A stretch of 64,000 nt of DNA from Geothrix sp. 21YS21S-2 (lineage in GTDB: Bacteria > Acidobacteriota > Holophagae > Holophagales > Holophagaceae): assembly GCF_030846775.1 (NCBI RefSeq), contig NZ_CP132910.1, positions 3,971,001 through 4,035,000 on the forward strand. The letters are read 5' to 3'. The notes under the pieces were generated by a model. It had not been told where the DNA came from. It saw only the letters and a program-made list of their open reading frames with translations, and ran no database searches. Positions 56,290 through 63,833 of the stretch are shown piece by piece. The first letter of the stretch is position 1. The number at the start of each line of letters is the position of its first letter. A program made the translations under genes and the position numbers.

Positions 56290-56802
56290 ATGGCCAGGAA
56301 CGTGATCTGCCTCTGGTATGACGACGCGGCTGAAGAAGCGGCCAGGTTCTACGCGCGCACGTTTCCGGACAGCGCCCTGAAAGCCGTTCACCGCGCTCCT
56401 GGCGATTTTCCGGGGGGCAAGGAGGGGCAGGTCCTCACGGTCGAGTTCACGGTGCTGGGCCTGCCCTGCCTTGGCCTGAATGGCGGTCCGCATTTCAGGC
56501 ACAGCGAAGCCTTTTCCTTCCAGATCGTCACCGAGGACCAGGAGGAGACGGACCGCTACTGGGATGCCATCGTCGGGAATGGCGGCACCGAGAGCGCCTG
56601 CGGGTGGTGCAAGGACAGATGGGGCCTGTCCTGGCAGATCACGCCCCGCGTCCTGCTGGAGGCGACGACCGGTCCCGATCCTGCGGCAGCGAAGCGCGCG
56701 TTTGAGGCGATGATGGGAATGACGAGGATCGATATCGCCGTGATCGAGGCCGCACGTTCCGGAACCGCGCGGTCCTGGCCTGCCGGCAGGCCATCCGGTT
56801 GA
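56290..56802 (+). CDS. VOC-superfamily PhnB/3-demethylubiquinone-methyltransferase-like protein
   Basis: 170 residues from the ATG at 56290. LWYDDAAEEAARFYARTFPD and VLTVEFTVLGLPCLGLNGGP, with CGWCKDRWGLSWQITPRVL, are typical of the PhnB-like group. This is the only plus-strand gene in the small-gene cluster. The function is unknown. Confidence 0.85.
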   Translation: MARNVICLWYDDAAEEAARFYARTFPDSALKAVHRAPGDFPGGKEGQVLTVEFTVLGLPCLGLNGGPHFRHSEAFSFQIVTEDQEETDRYWDAIVGNGGTESACGWCKDRWGLSWQITPRVLLEATTGPDPAAAKRAFEAMMGMTRIDIAVIEAARSGTARSWPAGRPSG

Positions 56803-56810
56803 GTTCCGGG

Positions 56811-57200
56811 CTACCTGGGCAGGGGCTGGGATGGAGCCGGCTGGAAGGTTGCTGCCGTTTCGGAAGCCGCGGATGGCGTGGGGTGCTGAGCCCGGTAGCG
56901 GGCTGCCCGCAGCAAGGCCTCGGCCGATCCTGGATCCTTGCGCTTGAAGTGATCCACGTAGAACCTCAGGCCCGCGACATCTCCGTCAAGCAGGATTTCA
57001 TGCTCGGCGATGGCCGTCGGATTTTCCTGGGCCCTGAGGTGCTGAAGGAGCCGCGTTCGCTCGAACGTCGAAACCCTGAGCCGAAGCTCAGCTGATCGCG
57101 TGTTTGCGTCCAGCCAATAGATCGTGGCCGCGCCACCGCCGAGAGCGGCGCCGATGGCCAGCGTCACGATGGGGATCACGAGATGACGGTTCATTCGCAT
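56811..57200 (-). CDS. Hypothetical membrane-anchored protein
   Basis: 129 residues from the ATG at 57200, with AGGAG 7 nt upstream. One N-terminal helix (LVIPIVTLAIGAALGGGAAT) is followed by a helical, charged domain and a proline-rich tail. The Shine-Dalgarno lies inside the decayed repeat copy A1, which ends about 8 bp before the start, as in an integron cassette. Confidence 0.65.
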   Translation of the reverse strand: MRMNRHLVIPIVTLAIGAALGGGAATIYWLDANTRSAELRLRVSTFERTRLLQHLRAQENPTAIAEHEILLDGDVAGLRFYVDHFKRKDPGSAEALLRAARYRAQHPTPSAASETAATFQPAPSQPLPR

Positions 57201-57207
57201 GTGGGCT

Positions 57208-57253
57208 CCTGACGCTGACAAGGGAGCCGGCCCCAGCCTGGCGGCGCGGACGT
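57208..57253 (-). repeat. Repeat A, decayed half copy A1
   Basis: It matches the left arm of the attC-like unit (CTGACGC, then CCGGCCCCAGCCTGGCGGCGCG) and lies exactly between the RidA stop and the next start on the minus strand. The R box has changed from CTAAC to CTGAC. Confidence 0.65.
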
Positions 57254-57717
57254 CACCCTTCCTTGATTTCAACCGTGGCCTTGACGGTCAGTGGCACGCC
57301 GTTGCGAAGCGAATTCACCCCGATGACGGAGCGGACATGAACACCTGCCGGGCCGAAAACCTCCACCAGCAGGTCGGAGGCACCATCCAGGACCTTTGCA
57401 TGCTCTTCGAATTCGGCGGTCGCGTTGATCGAACCGTGGAGCTCGACGAATCGGACGACCCTGTCAAGCGAACCGAGGTGATCCTTCAATGCCGAAATCA
57501 GATCTATGCAGGCGGAACGGGCGAAGGCGTAGCCCTGGGCGGTGGAGTATTCACTCCCCAGGCGGCCCTTTGGCTTTTTCCCGTCGATGGGCAGAGGCGC
57601 CCGGCCCGAGGTGAACAGGAGATTCCCGGACTGCACGACCGACACGTAATTGCCCGCAGGTGCGCCGCCGGCGGGGAGATCGATTCCAAGCTCCTTGATT
57701 CGTTGTTCAGCACGCAT
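57253..57717 (-). CDS. RidA/YjgF-family protein
   Basis: 154 residues from the ATG at 57717. The family pattern is NYVSVVQSGNLLFTSGRAPL, GYAFARSACIDLISALKDHL, VVRFVELHGSINATAEF and GVHVRSVIGVNSLRNGVPLT. RidA proteins deaminate reactive enamine/imine intermediates; this is the long YjgF-like subgroup and its arginine finger is plausible in HVRSVIG. Its stop abuts repeat A1. The gene type is common in integron cassettes. Confidence 0.87.
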   Translation of the reverse strand: MRAEQRIKELGIDLPAGGAPAGNYVSVVQSGNLLFTSGRAPLPIDGKKPKGRLGSEYSTAQGYAFARSACIDLISALKDHLGSLDRVVRFVELHGSINATAEFEEHAKVLDGASDLLVEVFGPAGVHVRSVIGVNSLRNGVPLTVKATVEIKEG

Positions 57718-57761
57718 GAAGAACCCCGGTTCCATTTGACGTGGAATCACACCTCACGAAA

Positions 57762-57950
57762 TCAGCTGGCCGAAAGCGTACCACCTCCCTTGCCGGAGAA
57801 GCGCATGAAAAGCCACCCGCAACCCAGTGCCAGGATACAGGCGCCCATGCAGCAGACCGGGAAGGAGCGGTTGTTGATCCGGCTCGCAACCCAGAAGGCC
57901 GGGAGAAGGCTGAGGAGAAAGGCGACTGCGAATCGAGTCCGGTCCTTCAT
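57762..57950 (-). CDS. Small two-helix membrane protein
   Basis: 62 residues. The second ATG (57950) is chosen because AGGAG lies 7 nt before it, while the first ATG adjoins the AGGAG. Two hydrophobic stretches: FAVAFLLSLLPAFWVASRI and FPVCCMGACILALGCGWLF. No family. It lies in the small-gene cluster. Confidence 0.65.
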   Translation of the reverse strand: MKDRTRFAVAFLLSLLPAFWVASRINNRSFPVCCMGACILALGCGWLFMRFSGKGGGTLSAS

Positions 57951-58007
57951 GGCTTTCATCTCCTGGAACGTCCCGGCCGGGGTTGAGCGGAATGGCGGCT
58001 GGAAGGG

Positions 58008-58220
58008 CTATTGCTTGGGCTTCCTTGGGCGGTCATCGTCGGACATCTGATAGAGGGAATTTGCATTATGCAGGCCTGTCGGACCCATCCTGTTCTCCGG
58101 AGCGTCCCGCATGCCTTGGAGATCGCCGAGGGCCTCCCGGTACATTCGGGATCGAAACAATAACCAGAAGATCAGGGCTATTCCCATCATGGCGAGGAAG
58201 ATGATCAACCCGGATGGCAT
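58008..58220 (-). CDS. Small membrane protein with one N-terminal helix
   Basis: 70 residues from the ATG at 58220, preceded by a perfect AAGGAGG. One helix (LIIFLAMMGIALIFWLLF) and a charged tail (MSDDDRPRKPKQ). The start is about 30 bp from repeat copy A2. Unknown function. Confidence 0.7.
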   Translation of the reverse strand: MPSGLIIFLAMMGIALIFWLLFRSRMYREALGDLQGMRDAPENRMGPTGLHNANSLYQMSDDDRPRKPKQ

Positions 58221-58249
58221 GGGGCCCTCCTTGGAGGATTCCTGGAGCG

Positions 58250-58329
58250 GAAGTCGGGTCGGCCCCAGCTTGGCGGCGCGATCGGGGACGAAGGGGGATG
58301 GGAAAGACGATACCACCTTGGGCGAGAGG
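58250..58329 (-). repeat. Repeat A, partial copy A2
   Basis: It aligns with unit A over GTCGGCCCCAGCTTGGCGGC and the central block GGGAAAGACGATACCACC, but the outer CTAAC/GTTAG boxes are gone. It lies between the SnoaL-like gene stop and the next gene start. Confidence 0.7.
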
Positions 58330-58411
58330 CCGGCAGGGGTCCGTCAGGAGCAGAGGGTCAGGCAGGGTGGCTTGAAGCCCTGGATAAAGGGAATCTCATG
58401 ATCCCCCTCCG

Positions 58412-58798
58412 TCAACCGGGGGACAACGTATGGGCATCGCGGGCCAGGAGCCACCGGCCATCCGCCTGTTTGCGGTAGATCGTTATCCGATGGCCGGCCA
58501 ACCGGGTCCTTTCCCCACTTCCGGGCCGGGTGACCGACAACGTGTCCCGGCTCCGCGTATACGCGACTGCGCCGACGACCACGACCTCCTCCAGTTCGCT
58601 GGTGCACAGGAACCGTATCCGTTGGCGAGCTGCCGAGAAGTTGGCTGAGAATCCATCCCGGCCGAATGGCGCCTGGCCGGGACCGAGGAATACGGCATCG
58701 TCCGCCATCAAGGTGAGTAGGCGGGCCAGATTGCCGTCATTGACGGCGCCCAGCCAGGTCGAATGAACCTCACGGATTTCTTGTTCATCGGATCCCAT
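58412..58798 (-). CDS. SnoaL/DUF4440-like (NTF2 fold) protein
   Basis: 128 residues: EQEIREVHSTWLGAVNDGNL, LLTLMADDAVFLGPGQAPFG and the C-terminal ITIYRKQADGRWLLARDAHT follow the NTF2-like YybH/SgcJ pattern. Members are small isomerases or hydrolases, or have no known activity. Typical accessory-gene content. Confidence 0.85.
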   Translation of the reverse strand: MGSDEQEIREVHSTWLGAVNDGNLARLLTLMADDAVFLGPGQAPFGRDGFSANFSAARQRIRFLCTSELEEVVVVGAVAYTRSRDTLSVTRPGSGERTRLAGHRITIYRKQADGRWLLARDAHTLSPG

Positions 58799-58864
58799 CC
58801 GTCACCTCCGACCCTGAATGATAAGCCGCATCGAAGGATGGTTTGCGAATCCCTTTCCTGGCCT

Positions 58865-60025
58865 TCAGGGGGCCCTTTCGGGTTCAGGCGTTCGCTTCGC
58901 CCCGCGCAGGGGCACGAAGTCGCCCTTCACGTCCTGGTAGGCGCCAGGACCTGGGATCTCGTCGCCGAGCTTGAATTCCGAGACAATCGAACCCTTCTCG
59001 CCGTCCAGGGTGAAGGTGTGGGCGGCGGCCCGGTCCATGTTGAACATCAGGGCTGTGGCGTGGACGCTGCCGTCAGCCTCCAGGGCGAAATCGATGGCCT
59101 CCGGTACCAGGGGCGTCGAGCAGGTGGCGCTGGAGTCGACCCCTGTCCATCGGGGAGATTGGCCCTTCCGGGCGAAGGCGACCTTCATCCAGGGGACGGT
59201 GATCTCCTTGAGGTTGTAGGAATCCAGGTTCATCCTATAGAACCGCCCCGTGCCCCGCAGATATACGAAGAGCGATCCGTTCGAGACGCAGAAGACCGGC
59301 GTGGCCCGGTTCGGGTAGGACTCCGCGTCGCACCCGAGGACATCGTAGTCGATTGTTTTCACGATCGTGGCCTCACCGGGCCCCGAGCCCGGTTCCAGGA
59401 CCTCGATGAAGTTCACCTCCCCCCCGAACAGGGCGATCCGGTGCCCCGGAAGCACCACCAGTCCCGCTCTCGGGGACTGGCGCCCATTGCGTTTGGCGAA
59501 GGACGGCCGCAGCTTGTAGACCTGCACCCACGCCTGGTCCACGTGCTTGAAGAGGGCGGTGGAACCCACCCAATACAGGGCCCCGGTCTCGTCCAGCTGG
59601 AAACCGATGCTGGAATTGAGCGAGCGGTCAGACCGCACAAAGCCCTCTCGCATCGCATCACTCAGTCCCGGGTCAGCGTCGAACCGGCTTAACGTCTCTT
59701 CCACCGGCGCCTCCGGCAAGGCTTCCCTGGACCGGAGGGCAAAACCGCTCTCCCGCTTCTCGAAGCGGTAGATGCTCGACTCGAAGATCAAGGCCTGGTC
59801 GGTCCCGCTGGGGTCGTAGGGCGCCAGGACGACGGGCATCCCGAAATACCCCGTGCGGAAGAGAGGGGCCGGCGCCTGGCCCGTGGCCGCAAAGGTCACC
59901 GTATCGCCGTTGGGTAGCCGATCGATGGCCACGTAGGTCGATGGGCGCACCTCCGGCGGGGCCGGTTCTGCGCCCAAGGCGCAGGCCGTTGCGATCAGGA
60001 TGGGCCAACGCGATCGAAAAGCCAT
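58865..60025 (-). CDS. Exported hypothetical protein, probably beta-propeller-like
   Basis: 386 residues with a short signal peptide (SRWPILIATACALGA). The rest is beta-rich with spaced WVGST, LVVLPGHRIALFGG and FCVSNGSLFVYLRG segments that suggest propeller blades, but no clear repeat consensus. GGAGG precedes the ATG. Unknown function. Confidence 0.65.
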   Translation of the reverse strand: MAFRSRWPILIATACALGAEPAPPEVRPSTYVAIDRLPNGDTVTFAATGQAPAPLFRTGYFGMPVVLAPYDPSGTDQALIFESSIYRFEKRESGFALRSREALPEAPVEETLSRFDADPGLSDAMREGFVRSDRSLNSSIGFQLDETGALYWVGSTALFKHVDQAWVQVYKLRPSFAKRNGRQSPRAGLVVLPGHRIALFGGEVNFIEVLEPGSGPGEATIVKTIDYDVLGCDAESYPNRATPVFCVSNGSLFVYLRGTGRFYRMNLDSYNLKEITVPWMKVAFARKGQSPRWTGVDSSATCSTPLVPEAIDFALEADGSVHATALMFNMDRAAAHTFTLDGEKGSIVSEFKLGDEIPGPGAYQDVKGDFVPLRGAKRTPEPERAP

Positions 60026-60166
60026 TTGCCGCCTCCGCAGGATGTTCCGTTAATGCAACGGGGATTGGAAGACAGGATAGCTGTCCAGCCTATGCACCCA
60101 CAACGAGGAGGGAAGATCCCAAATCCATAATCGGTTTTAACCATTCCTTCAGGTGGTCCGTGCGCG

Positions 60167-60214
60167 CCCAACGCCGAAGGCGAGTCGGCCCGAACCTGGA
60201 CGCCGTCGCGGGGC
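60167..60214 (-). repeat. Repeat A, decayed copy A3
   Basis: CAACGCCGAAGGCGAGTCGG followed by CCCGAACCTGG recalls the left arm of unit A with several changes. The right arm is not recognisable. Confidence 0.5.
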
Positions 60215-60241
60215 CTTCCATCCAGCCGACACCCTCCATGG

Positions 60242-60405
60242 GCCGGCATGTGAAAATCACCTCGTTGGGAAGGCGCGGTGGGATTGGCGTCCAATTGAAA
60301 CGCCGGGGGGGAAGGGCGCTGATTGCCCATCGGACGGCGGCCTGCCCTGGTGATGGAGCTGGACTTTTCGCTCACCGAGGCCGGTGCAGAGAAGCCCGCC
60401 AACCG
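60242..60405. repeat. Repeat B, copy B1
   Basis: About 160 bp that aligns with 63608-63765 (B4): shared blocks ACCTCGTTGGGA, GGGCGCTGATTGCCCATCGG, TGCCCTGGTGATG and GAGGCCGG, GCAGAGAAGC. Not coding in any convincing frame. Confidence 0.75.
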
Positions 60406-60462
60406 AGGCCTTCTGGGGGCCCACAGCTGGACGCGCGCAAAAAATATATGGCCCGACCCGTC

Positions 60463-60636
60463 TTATCTGGAAGGGCTTCCAGATATACCCATCGAGGAAT
60501 TGAATTTATTGACAATCTTGGCTGTCGCCAGCGCAGCAATGCAGCATACCAGGATGCCAATCAGGAGGATTCCCATTTTCCAGGCAGTGGAAATGCCTCG
60601 CGTGGATCCGATTGTGCGTGAAGGTTCGTCTAGCAT
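60463..60636 (-). CDS. Very small membrane protein between repeats
   Basis: 57 codons plus stop, start ATG at 60636 with AGGAG 7 nt upstream. It reads MLDEPSRTIGSTRGISTAWK, then a membrane helix (MGILLIGILVCCIAALATA) and a short polar tail ending GSPSR. The local DNA is much more AT-rich than the chromosome. It lies between repeats B1 and B2 like a cassette gene. Unknown function. Confidence 0.65.
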   Translation of the reverse strand: MLDEPSRTIGSTRGISTAWKMGILLIGILVCCIAALATAKIVNKFNSSMGISGSPSR

Positions 60637-60639
60637 TGA

Positions 60640-60800
60640 AGGACTCCTGTCTCAACATGTCCCTGATCAGGGCGTTGATGGACCATTGTCTCTATTGCTG
60701 GGTTGGGATTTGATTGTAAATTGATTGGAATAAACCATTATATCGCCACTTTGAATTTTCGGATCAACAATTGATAAAGTTTAAAAATAATCGACCGATT
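60640..60800. other. AT-rich stretch without a recognised gene
   Basis: About 160 bp of strikingly low GC before repeat B2. It probably contains the promoter of the 57-residue gene on the minus strand. No RNA gene seen. Confidence 0.4.
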
Positions 60801-60935
60801 CCAGGCATTCAGTTGAAGCGCTCCAGGGAGACGGGCGCTAATTGCCCATCGGCCTGCCCTGGTAATGTAGCTCCGGGATTTTCGCCTGATGAAGTCGGCG
60901 TGGAGAAACCCGCCTTGCCTTGGCCTCCAGGGAAA
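60801..60935. repeat. Repeat B, diverged copy B2
   Basis: TTCAGTTGAAGCGCT, GGGCGCTAATTGCCCATCGG, TGCCCTGGTAATGTAGCTC and GAAACCCGCC match unit B with point changes. It is followed by a linker (GGCCCTGGGGTTTTGCGCCC) also found before copy A8. Confidence 0.7.
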
Positions 60936-60989
60936 CTGCCTCATGACGCGGCGCAGACCTGTGGCCCTGGGGTTTTGCGCCCCATGGCA

Positions 60990-61081
60990 TGGCACCGAAG
61001 TTGGTTCGGCCCCCGTAGGGCGTCGCGAACGGGGGAGGAGGATCGGAAAGACGGTACCACCAAGGGGAGCCGTGCAGGTTG
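60990..61081 (-). repeat. Repeat A, copy A4, cut by the IS3-family element
   Basis: It aligns with unit A through CACCGAAGTTGGTTCGGCCC, GCGAACGGGGGAG, GGTACCACCAAGGGGAG and GTGCAGGTTG, then stops abruptly at 61081 where the insertion sequence begins. Confidence 0.75.
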
Positions 61082-61148
61082 TGGCCTTTCCCCAAATCTG
61101 AGTACCAAATGAAACGTTAGGGCTCATCCTGAACGAGGAGAACCCTGA

Positions 61149-61418
61149 ATGCGCAAGCCCAAGCTCACCGACGAGCAGATCGTCGCCCTTCTGCGTGAGG
61201 CAGAACGAGGCGAAAACACCATCACCGAGCTTTGCAAAAAGGCCGGCGTCTCCGAGGTGACCTTCTACCGGTGGCGGAACAAGTTCTCCGGGAACACCGT
61301 GCAGGACGTCCGGAAGCTCAAGCAGTTGGAGAAGGACAACGCTCGCCTCCTGCGGCTCCTTGGGCAGCGGGACGTCGAGATCGACGCCATGAAGGAACTG
61401 CTCGCAAAAAAATGGTGA
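61149..61418 (+). CDS. IS3-family transposase OrfA
   Basis: 89 residues: helix-turn-helix (ITELCKKAGVSEVTFYRWRN) followed by a leucine-zipper-like coil (LKQLEKDNARLLRLLGQRDV). It binds the IS ends. Its 3' end carries seven consecutive A (61406-61412) before TGG, a classical slippery site for -1 frameshifting into orfB. The frames overlap by a few bases. Confidence 0.94.
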   Translation: MRKPKLTDEQIVALLREAERGENTITELCKKAGVSEVTFYRWRNKFSGNTVQDVRKLKQLEKDNARLLRLLGQRDVEIDAMKELLAKKW

Positions 61419-62401
61419 GCGCTCCTCAGAAACGCGAGGGGGTAAGGCTCTTGAAGGCTGAAGGGATTTCGGAGCGCAGGATCGCTGTGCTTCTGGGCAT
61501 CACAAGGACTGGGCAGCGCTACCAAGCCCGGCCCAAGCCCCAGGACCACCAGGCTGACCTGATCAAGGCCCTGAGCGCCGAACACCCTCGCTACGGGCAG
61601 AACCGCGTCTGGGCCCTGCTCCGGCGCAGCGGCGTCGTCATCAACATCAAAGCCGTGAACCGCATCTGGCAGAAGTACGGCCTTCAGGTTTCTCGGCGGC
61701 CAAGGCGGAAGAAAATCAGGACCGGGGACAGCGTTCCTCGGAAGGCCGAGTTCATCAACCATGTCTGGACCTACGACTTCGTCTTCGACTGGTCGTTCAA
61801 TGGCGTCTCCTTGAAGTTCCTGACCTTGGAAGACGAGTTCACTCGGGAGTCGCTGGCCATCGAGGTTGGGCACACCTTCAATTCCCTTCAGGTCCGTGGC
61901 GTGCTGGCCCGGGTCTTCCAGGAGCGCGGCGTACCCAAGTTCTTGCGCAGCGACAACGGCTCAGAGTTCATCGCCATCGACCTGAAATTATGGATCGGGG
62001 ACCTGGGCATCGACACTCACCTCATCGACCCCGGCAAGCCCTGGCAGAACGGCTACGCCGAGAGCTTCAACGCCAGGTTCCGGGACGAATGCCTTAACCA
62101 GGAAACCTTCCACGGCGTGCGGGAGGCCGCCGTCATCATCAAGGCCTTCAGCAAGCGATACAACGAGTGCCACCCGCATTCCAGCCTCGGATTCTATACG
62201 CCCAGGGAGTTTGCCCGGCTTTCCAAGTCGGGGGCTCTGCCCCCGGACCCCCGGGATTTACCGCCTTGGGGCCTACCCGCGGTCAGCAAGAGGACCGCAC
62301 GCGGCCCCCTTGCTCCTGCAGTGCAGGCCCCTGGGATGGCGCTCGAGTCGGATCCCTCCGGCGCTCTATCCTCCACCCAGGCAGCGGAGAAGGTATCATG
62401 A
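61412..62401 (+). CDS. IS3-family transposase OrfB (DDE integrase fold)
   Basis: 329 residues from the ATG at 61412, in the -1 frame to orfA, probably made as an OrfAB fusion. N-terminal helix-turn-helix, then an rve domain with the catalytic acids in VWTYDFVFDWSFNG (first D), FLRSDNGSEFIA (second D) and WQNGYAESFNARFRDECL (E). The usual end NECHPHSSLGFYTPREFA is followed by a further ~65-residue tail rich in Pro/Ala, which is longer than normal. It looks intact and possibly active. Confidence 0.94.
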   Translation: MVSAPQKREGVRLLKAEGISERRIAVLLGITRTGQRYQARPKPQDHQADLIKALSAEHPRYGQNRVWALLRRSGVVINIKAVNRIWQKYGLQVSRRPRRKKIRTGDSVPRKAEFINHVWTYDFVFDWSFNGVSLKFLTLEDEFTRESLAIEVGHTFNSLQVRGVLARVFQERGVPKFLRSDNGSEFIAIDLKLWIGDLGIDTHLIDPGKPWQNGYAESFNARFRDECLNQETFHGVREAAVIIKAFSKRYNECHPHSSLGFYTPREFARLSKSGALPPDPRDLPPWGLPAVSKRTARGPLAPAVQAPGMALESDPSGALSSTQAAEKVS

Positions 62402-62407
62402 ACCCGA

Positions 62408-62434
62408 CCAAGCCTGCGGCTTGGCGGTCTTTTT
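62408..62434 (+). terminator. Rho-independent terminator of the IS3 element
   Basis: Stem CCAAGCC/GGCTTGG with a TGC loop, followed by CGGTC and TTTTT, directly after the orfB stop. Confidence 0.8.
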
Positions 62435-62492
62435 GCCCCCAATTTAACCGAGGACTAACCTTCCACTTGGTTCTCAATTTGGGGAAAGGCCA

Positions 62493-62587
62493 ACAGGGCG
62501 GCTTTGGTGACCAGTTGCGGCAATGGCAATGCAGCATGCACCAAGGTGCCACCGCTTGGAATTCTTGCAACTACGGCGCCTCGATGG
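62493..62587. other. Unassigned gap between the IS and repeat A5
   Basis: About 95 bp with no gene or repeat that I can recognise. It is not the continuation of the A4 copy that the IS interrupted. Confidence 0.4.
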
Positions 62588-62712
62588 GCCTAACGCCGAA
62601 GTTGAGTCGGCCCCAACCTGGCGGCACGAACGGGGGAGAAGGGAGGTTGGAAAGATGTGACCTCAAAGGGAGAAGGTCAGGTTGGGGTCCGACCTCGAAC
62701 GCTGGGTTAGGT
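62588..62712 (-). repeat. Repeat A, full copy A5: attC-like site
   Basis: 125 bp. Outer boxes GCCTAAC (62588-62594) and GTTAGGT (62706-62712) fit the integron R-box rules; read on the minus strand they are ACCTAAC and GTTAGGC. Inner arms GTCGG-CCCCAACCTG (62606-62620) pair with CAGGTTGGGG-T-CCGAC (62678-62693), leaving one extrahelical T at 62688. The centre is unpaired. It lies 36 bp after the stop of the membrane-protein gene on the minus strand. Confidence 0.8.
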
Positions 62713-62747
62713 CCGGCGCGTGTGTTACTGCCGATCTCGGTGCTGCC

Positions 62748-63275
62748 CTAACGAGTGGCGCTACCCGGCCGCGCCTTCGCTGAGACGAAGGACGAAGCCG
62801 AGCCTGTGAGATTAGAGAGAGCGGAAGATAATGCTGGCGGGGTCCGATTTGGCCATTGGGTTGGACCGCAGGATCCTCGCGAATGAGGTAAAGGAGATTT
62901 TGGTAGAATAGCCACTACTAGCCAAACGATGACAATTGGAACTGCGTAAAGAAGCCGCTGGAGAGTTACGAAAGCAAAAATTCCGACAACAATAATAGGG
63001 CCCTTCCAAATGATGGAGCATCCGGAAGTGTTCCGGAGCCTGGAGTAGTAGTATTCAGCCTTCGAGTTCTCTTTAGGGATCTTAGAGATCCTTTCCGCAA
63101 TCAAATAGCGGCCTAAGGTCCAAACGTAGCTTGTTACAAATGCAATTATTGGGACAAGGTACCAATCCTTAATGGATTCATTGCTTGTGATCAGGGTAGA
63201 AAGCAGGGTGTAACCCAGCGCCCACAGCACCGATTTGAAGTGGATATCCGAATTGTCTGTTTCAGGATGGAGCAT
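62748..63275 (-). CDS. Cassette-like polytopic membrane protein
   Basis: 175 residues from the ATG at 63275; the upstream extension of the frame runs through repeats and is not real. At least three helices (VLWALGYTLLSTLI, YLVPIIAFVTSYVWTLGRYL, IIVVGIFAFVTLQRLLYAVP). The gene is markedly AT-rich compared with the chromosome. It starts 10 bp after one attC-like site (A6) and stops 36 bp before the next (A5), with the stop inside a CTAAC-like motif, exactly as a gene cassette would. Unknown function. Confidence 0.75.
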   Translation of the reverse strand: MLHPETDNSDIHFKSVLWALGYTLLSTLITSNESIKDWYLVPIIAFVTSYVWTLGRYLIAERISKIPKENSKAEYYYSRLRNTSGCSIIWKGPIIVVGIFAFVTLQRLLYAVPIVIVWLVVAILPKSPLPHSRGSCGPTQWPNRTPPALSSALSNLTGSASSFVSAKARPGSATR

Positions 63276-63284
63276 ATCGATGCG

Positions 63285-63400
63285 GCCTAACGCCGAAGTT
63301 GAGTCGGCCCCAACCTGGCGGCGCGAACGGGGGAGAAGGAGGATTGGAAAGACGATACCACCAAGGGGAGAAGTGCAGGTTGGGGTCCGACCTCGAACTG
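63285..63400 (-). repeat. Repeat A, copy A6 (attC-like, right end altered)
   Basis: GCCTAAC at 63285-63291, both inner arms and the central GATTGGAAAGACGATACCACC-type block (first 20 bases shared) are intact. After CCTCGAAC the sequence diverges and the GTTAGG box is lost. Confidence 0.8.
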
Positions 63401-63410
63401 GGGGGATTAA

Positions 63411-63515
63411 GCGAGGATTGGCGTTCAGTTGAAGCGCTGGGAGGGGAAGATCGGGCTGCGGCTTGCCCGATAGCTCTGGGCTTTTCCTCACTGAGGCCGG
63501 GGAGAAGCACGCCTA
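63411..63515. repeat. Repeat B, shortened copy B3
   Basis: GGATTGGCGTTCAGTTGAAG onward matches B4 but lacks the GCGCTGATTGCCC segment. It ends at GAAGCACGCCTAG. Confidence 0.75.
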
Positions 63516-63529
63516 GAAGTGCAGGTTGA

Positions 63530-63600
63530 GGGATTGGAAAGACGATACCACCAAGGGGAGAAGTGCAGGTTGGGGTCCGACCTCGAACGCTGGGTTAGGA
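63530..63600 (-). repeat. Repeat A, right-half copy A7
   Basis: From the central block through CAGGTTGGGGTCCGACCTCG to GTTAGGA (63594-63600). The left half is missing. Confidence 0.8.
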
Positions 63601-63607
63601 CCGGCGC

Positions 63608-63765
63608 GTGAATATTACCTCGTTGGGACGGCGCGACGGGATTGGCGTTCAGTTGAAGCGCTGGGAGGGGAAGGGCGCTGATTGCCCATCGGGCTGCGGC
63701 TTGCCCTGGTGATGTAGCTCTGGGCTTTTCGCTCACTGAGGCCGGCGCAGAGAAGCACGCCTACC
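63608..63765. repeat. Repeat B, complete copy B4
   Basis: Reference copy of unit B, about 158 bp, from GTGAATATTACCTCGTTGGG to AGAAGCACGCCTACC. It contains GGGCTGCGGCTTGCCC, a partial dyad. No coding signal. Confidence 0.8.
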
Positions 63766-63833
63766 GTGACCTTCGAGGGAGCCGCAGCAGGGCGCGGCGC
63801 GATGCTGGGCCCTGGGGTTCTGCGCGCCCCATG

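Larger units (their letters stand above)
61082..62492 (+). mobile_element. IS3-family insertion sequence (about 1.41 kb)
   Basis: The ends are TGGCCTTTCCCCAAAT (61082-61097) and its perfect complement (62477-62492), and similarity continues inward (TGAGTACCAAATG versus TGAGAACCAAGTG). The element therefore begins TG and ends CA as IS3 elements do. It carries orfA and orfB in a -1 frameshift arrangement. No target duplication is seen: GTTG on the left and ACAG on the right. The interrupted A repeat does not resume on the right, so a rearrangement probably followed insertion. Confidence 0.85.

Noticed and set aside
63262-63510. Small ORFs running through the A and B repeats (for example 63262-63510 and 63488-63736)
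   Set aside because: They translate repeat sequence in several copies with differing frames and have no ribosome binding sites; open only because of GC bias.
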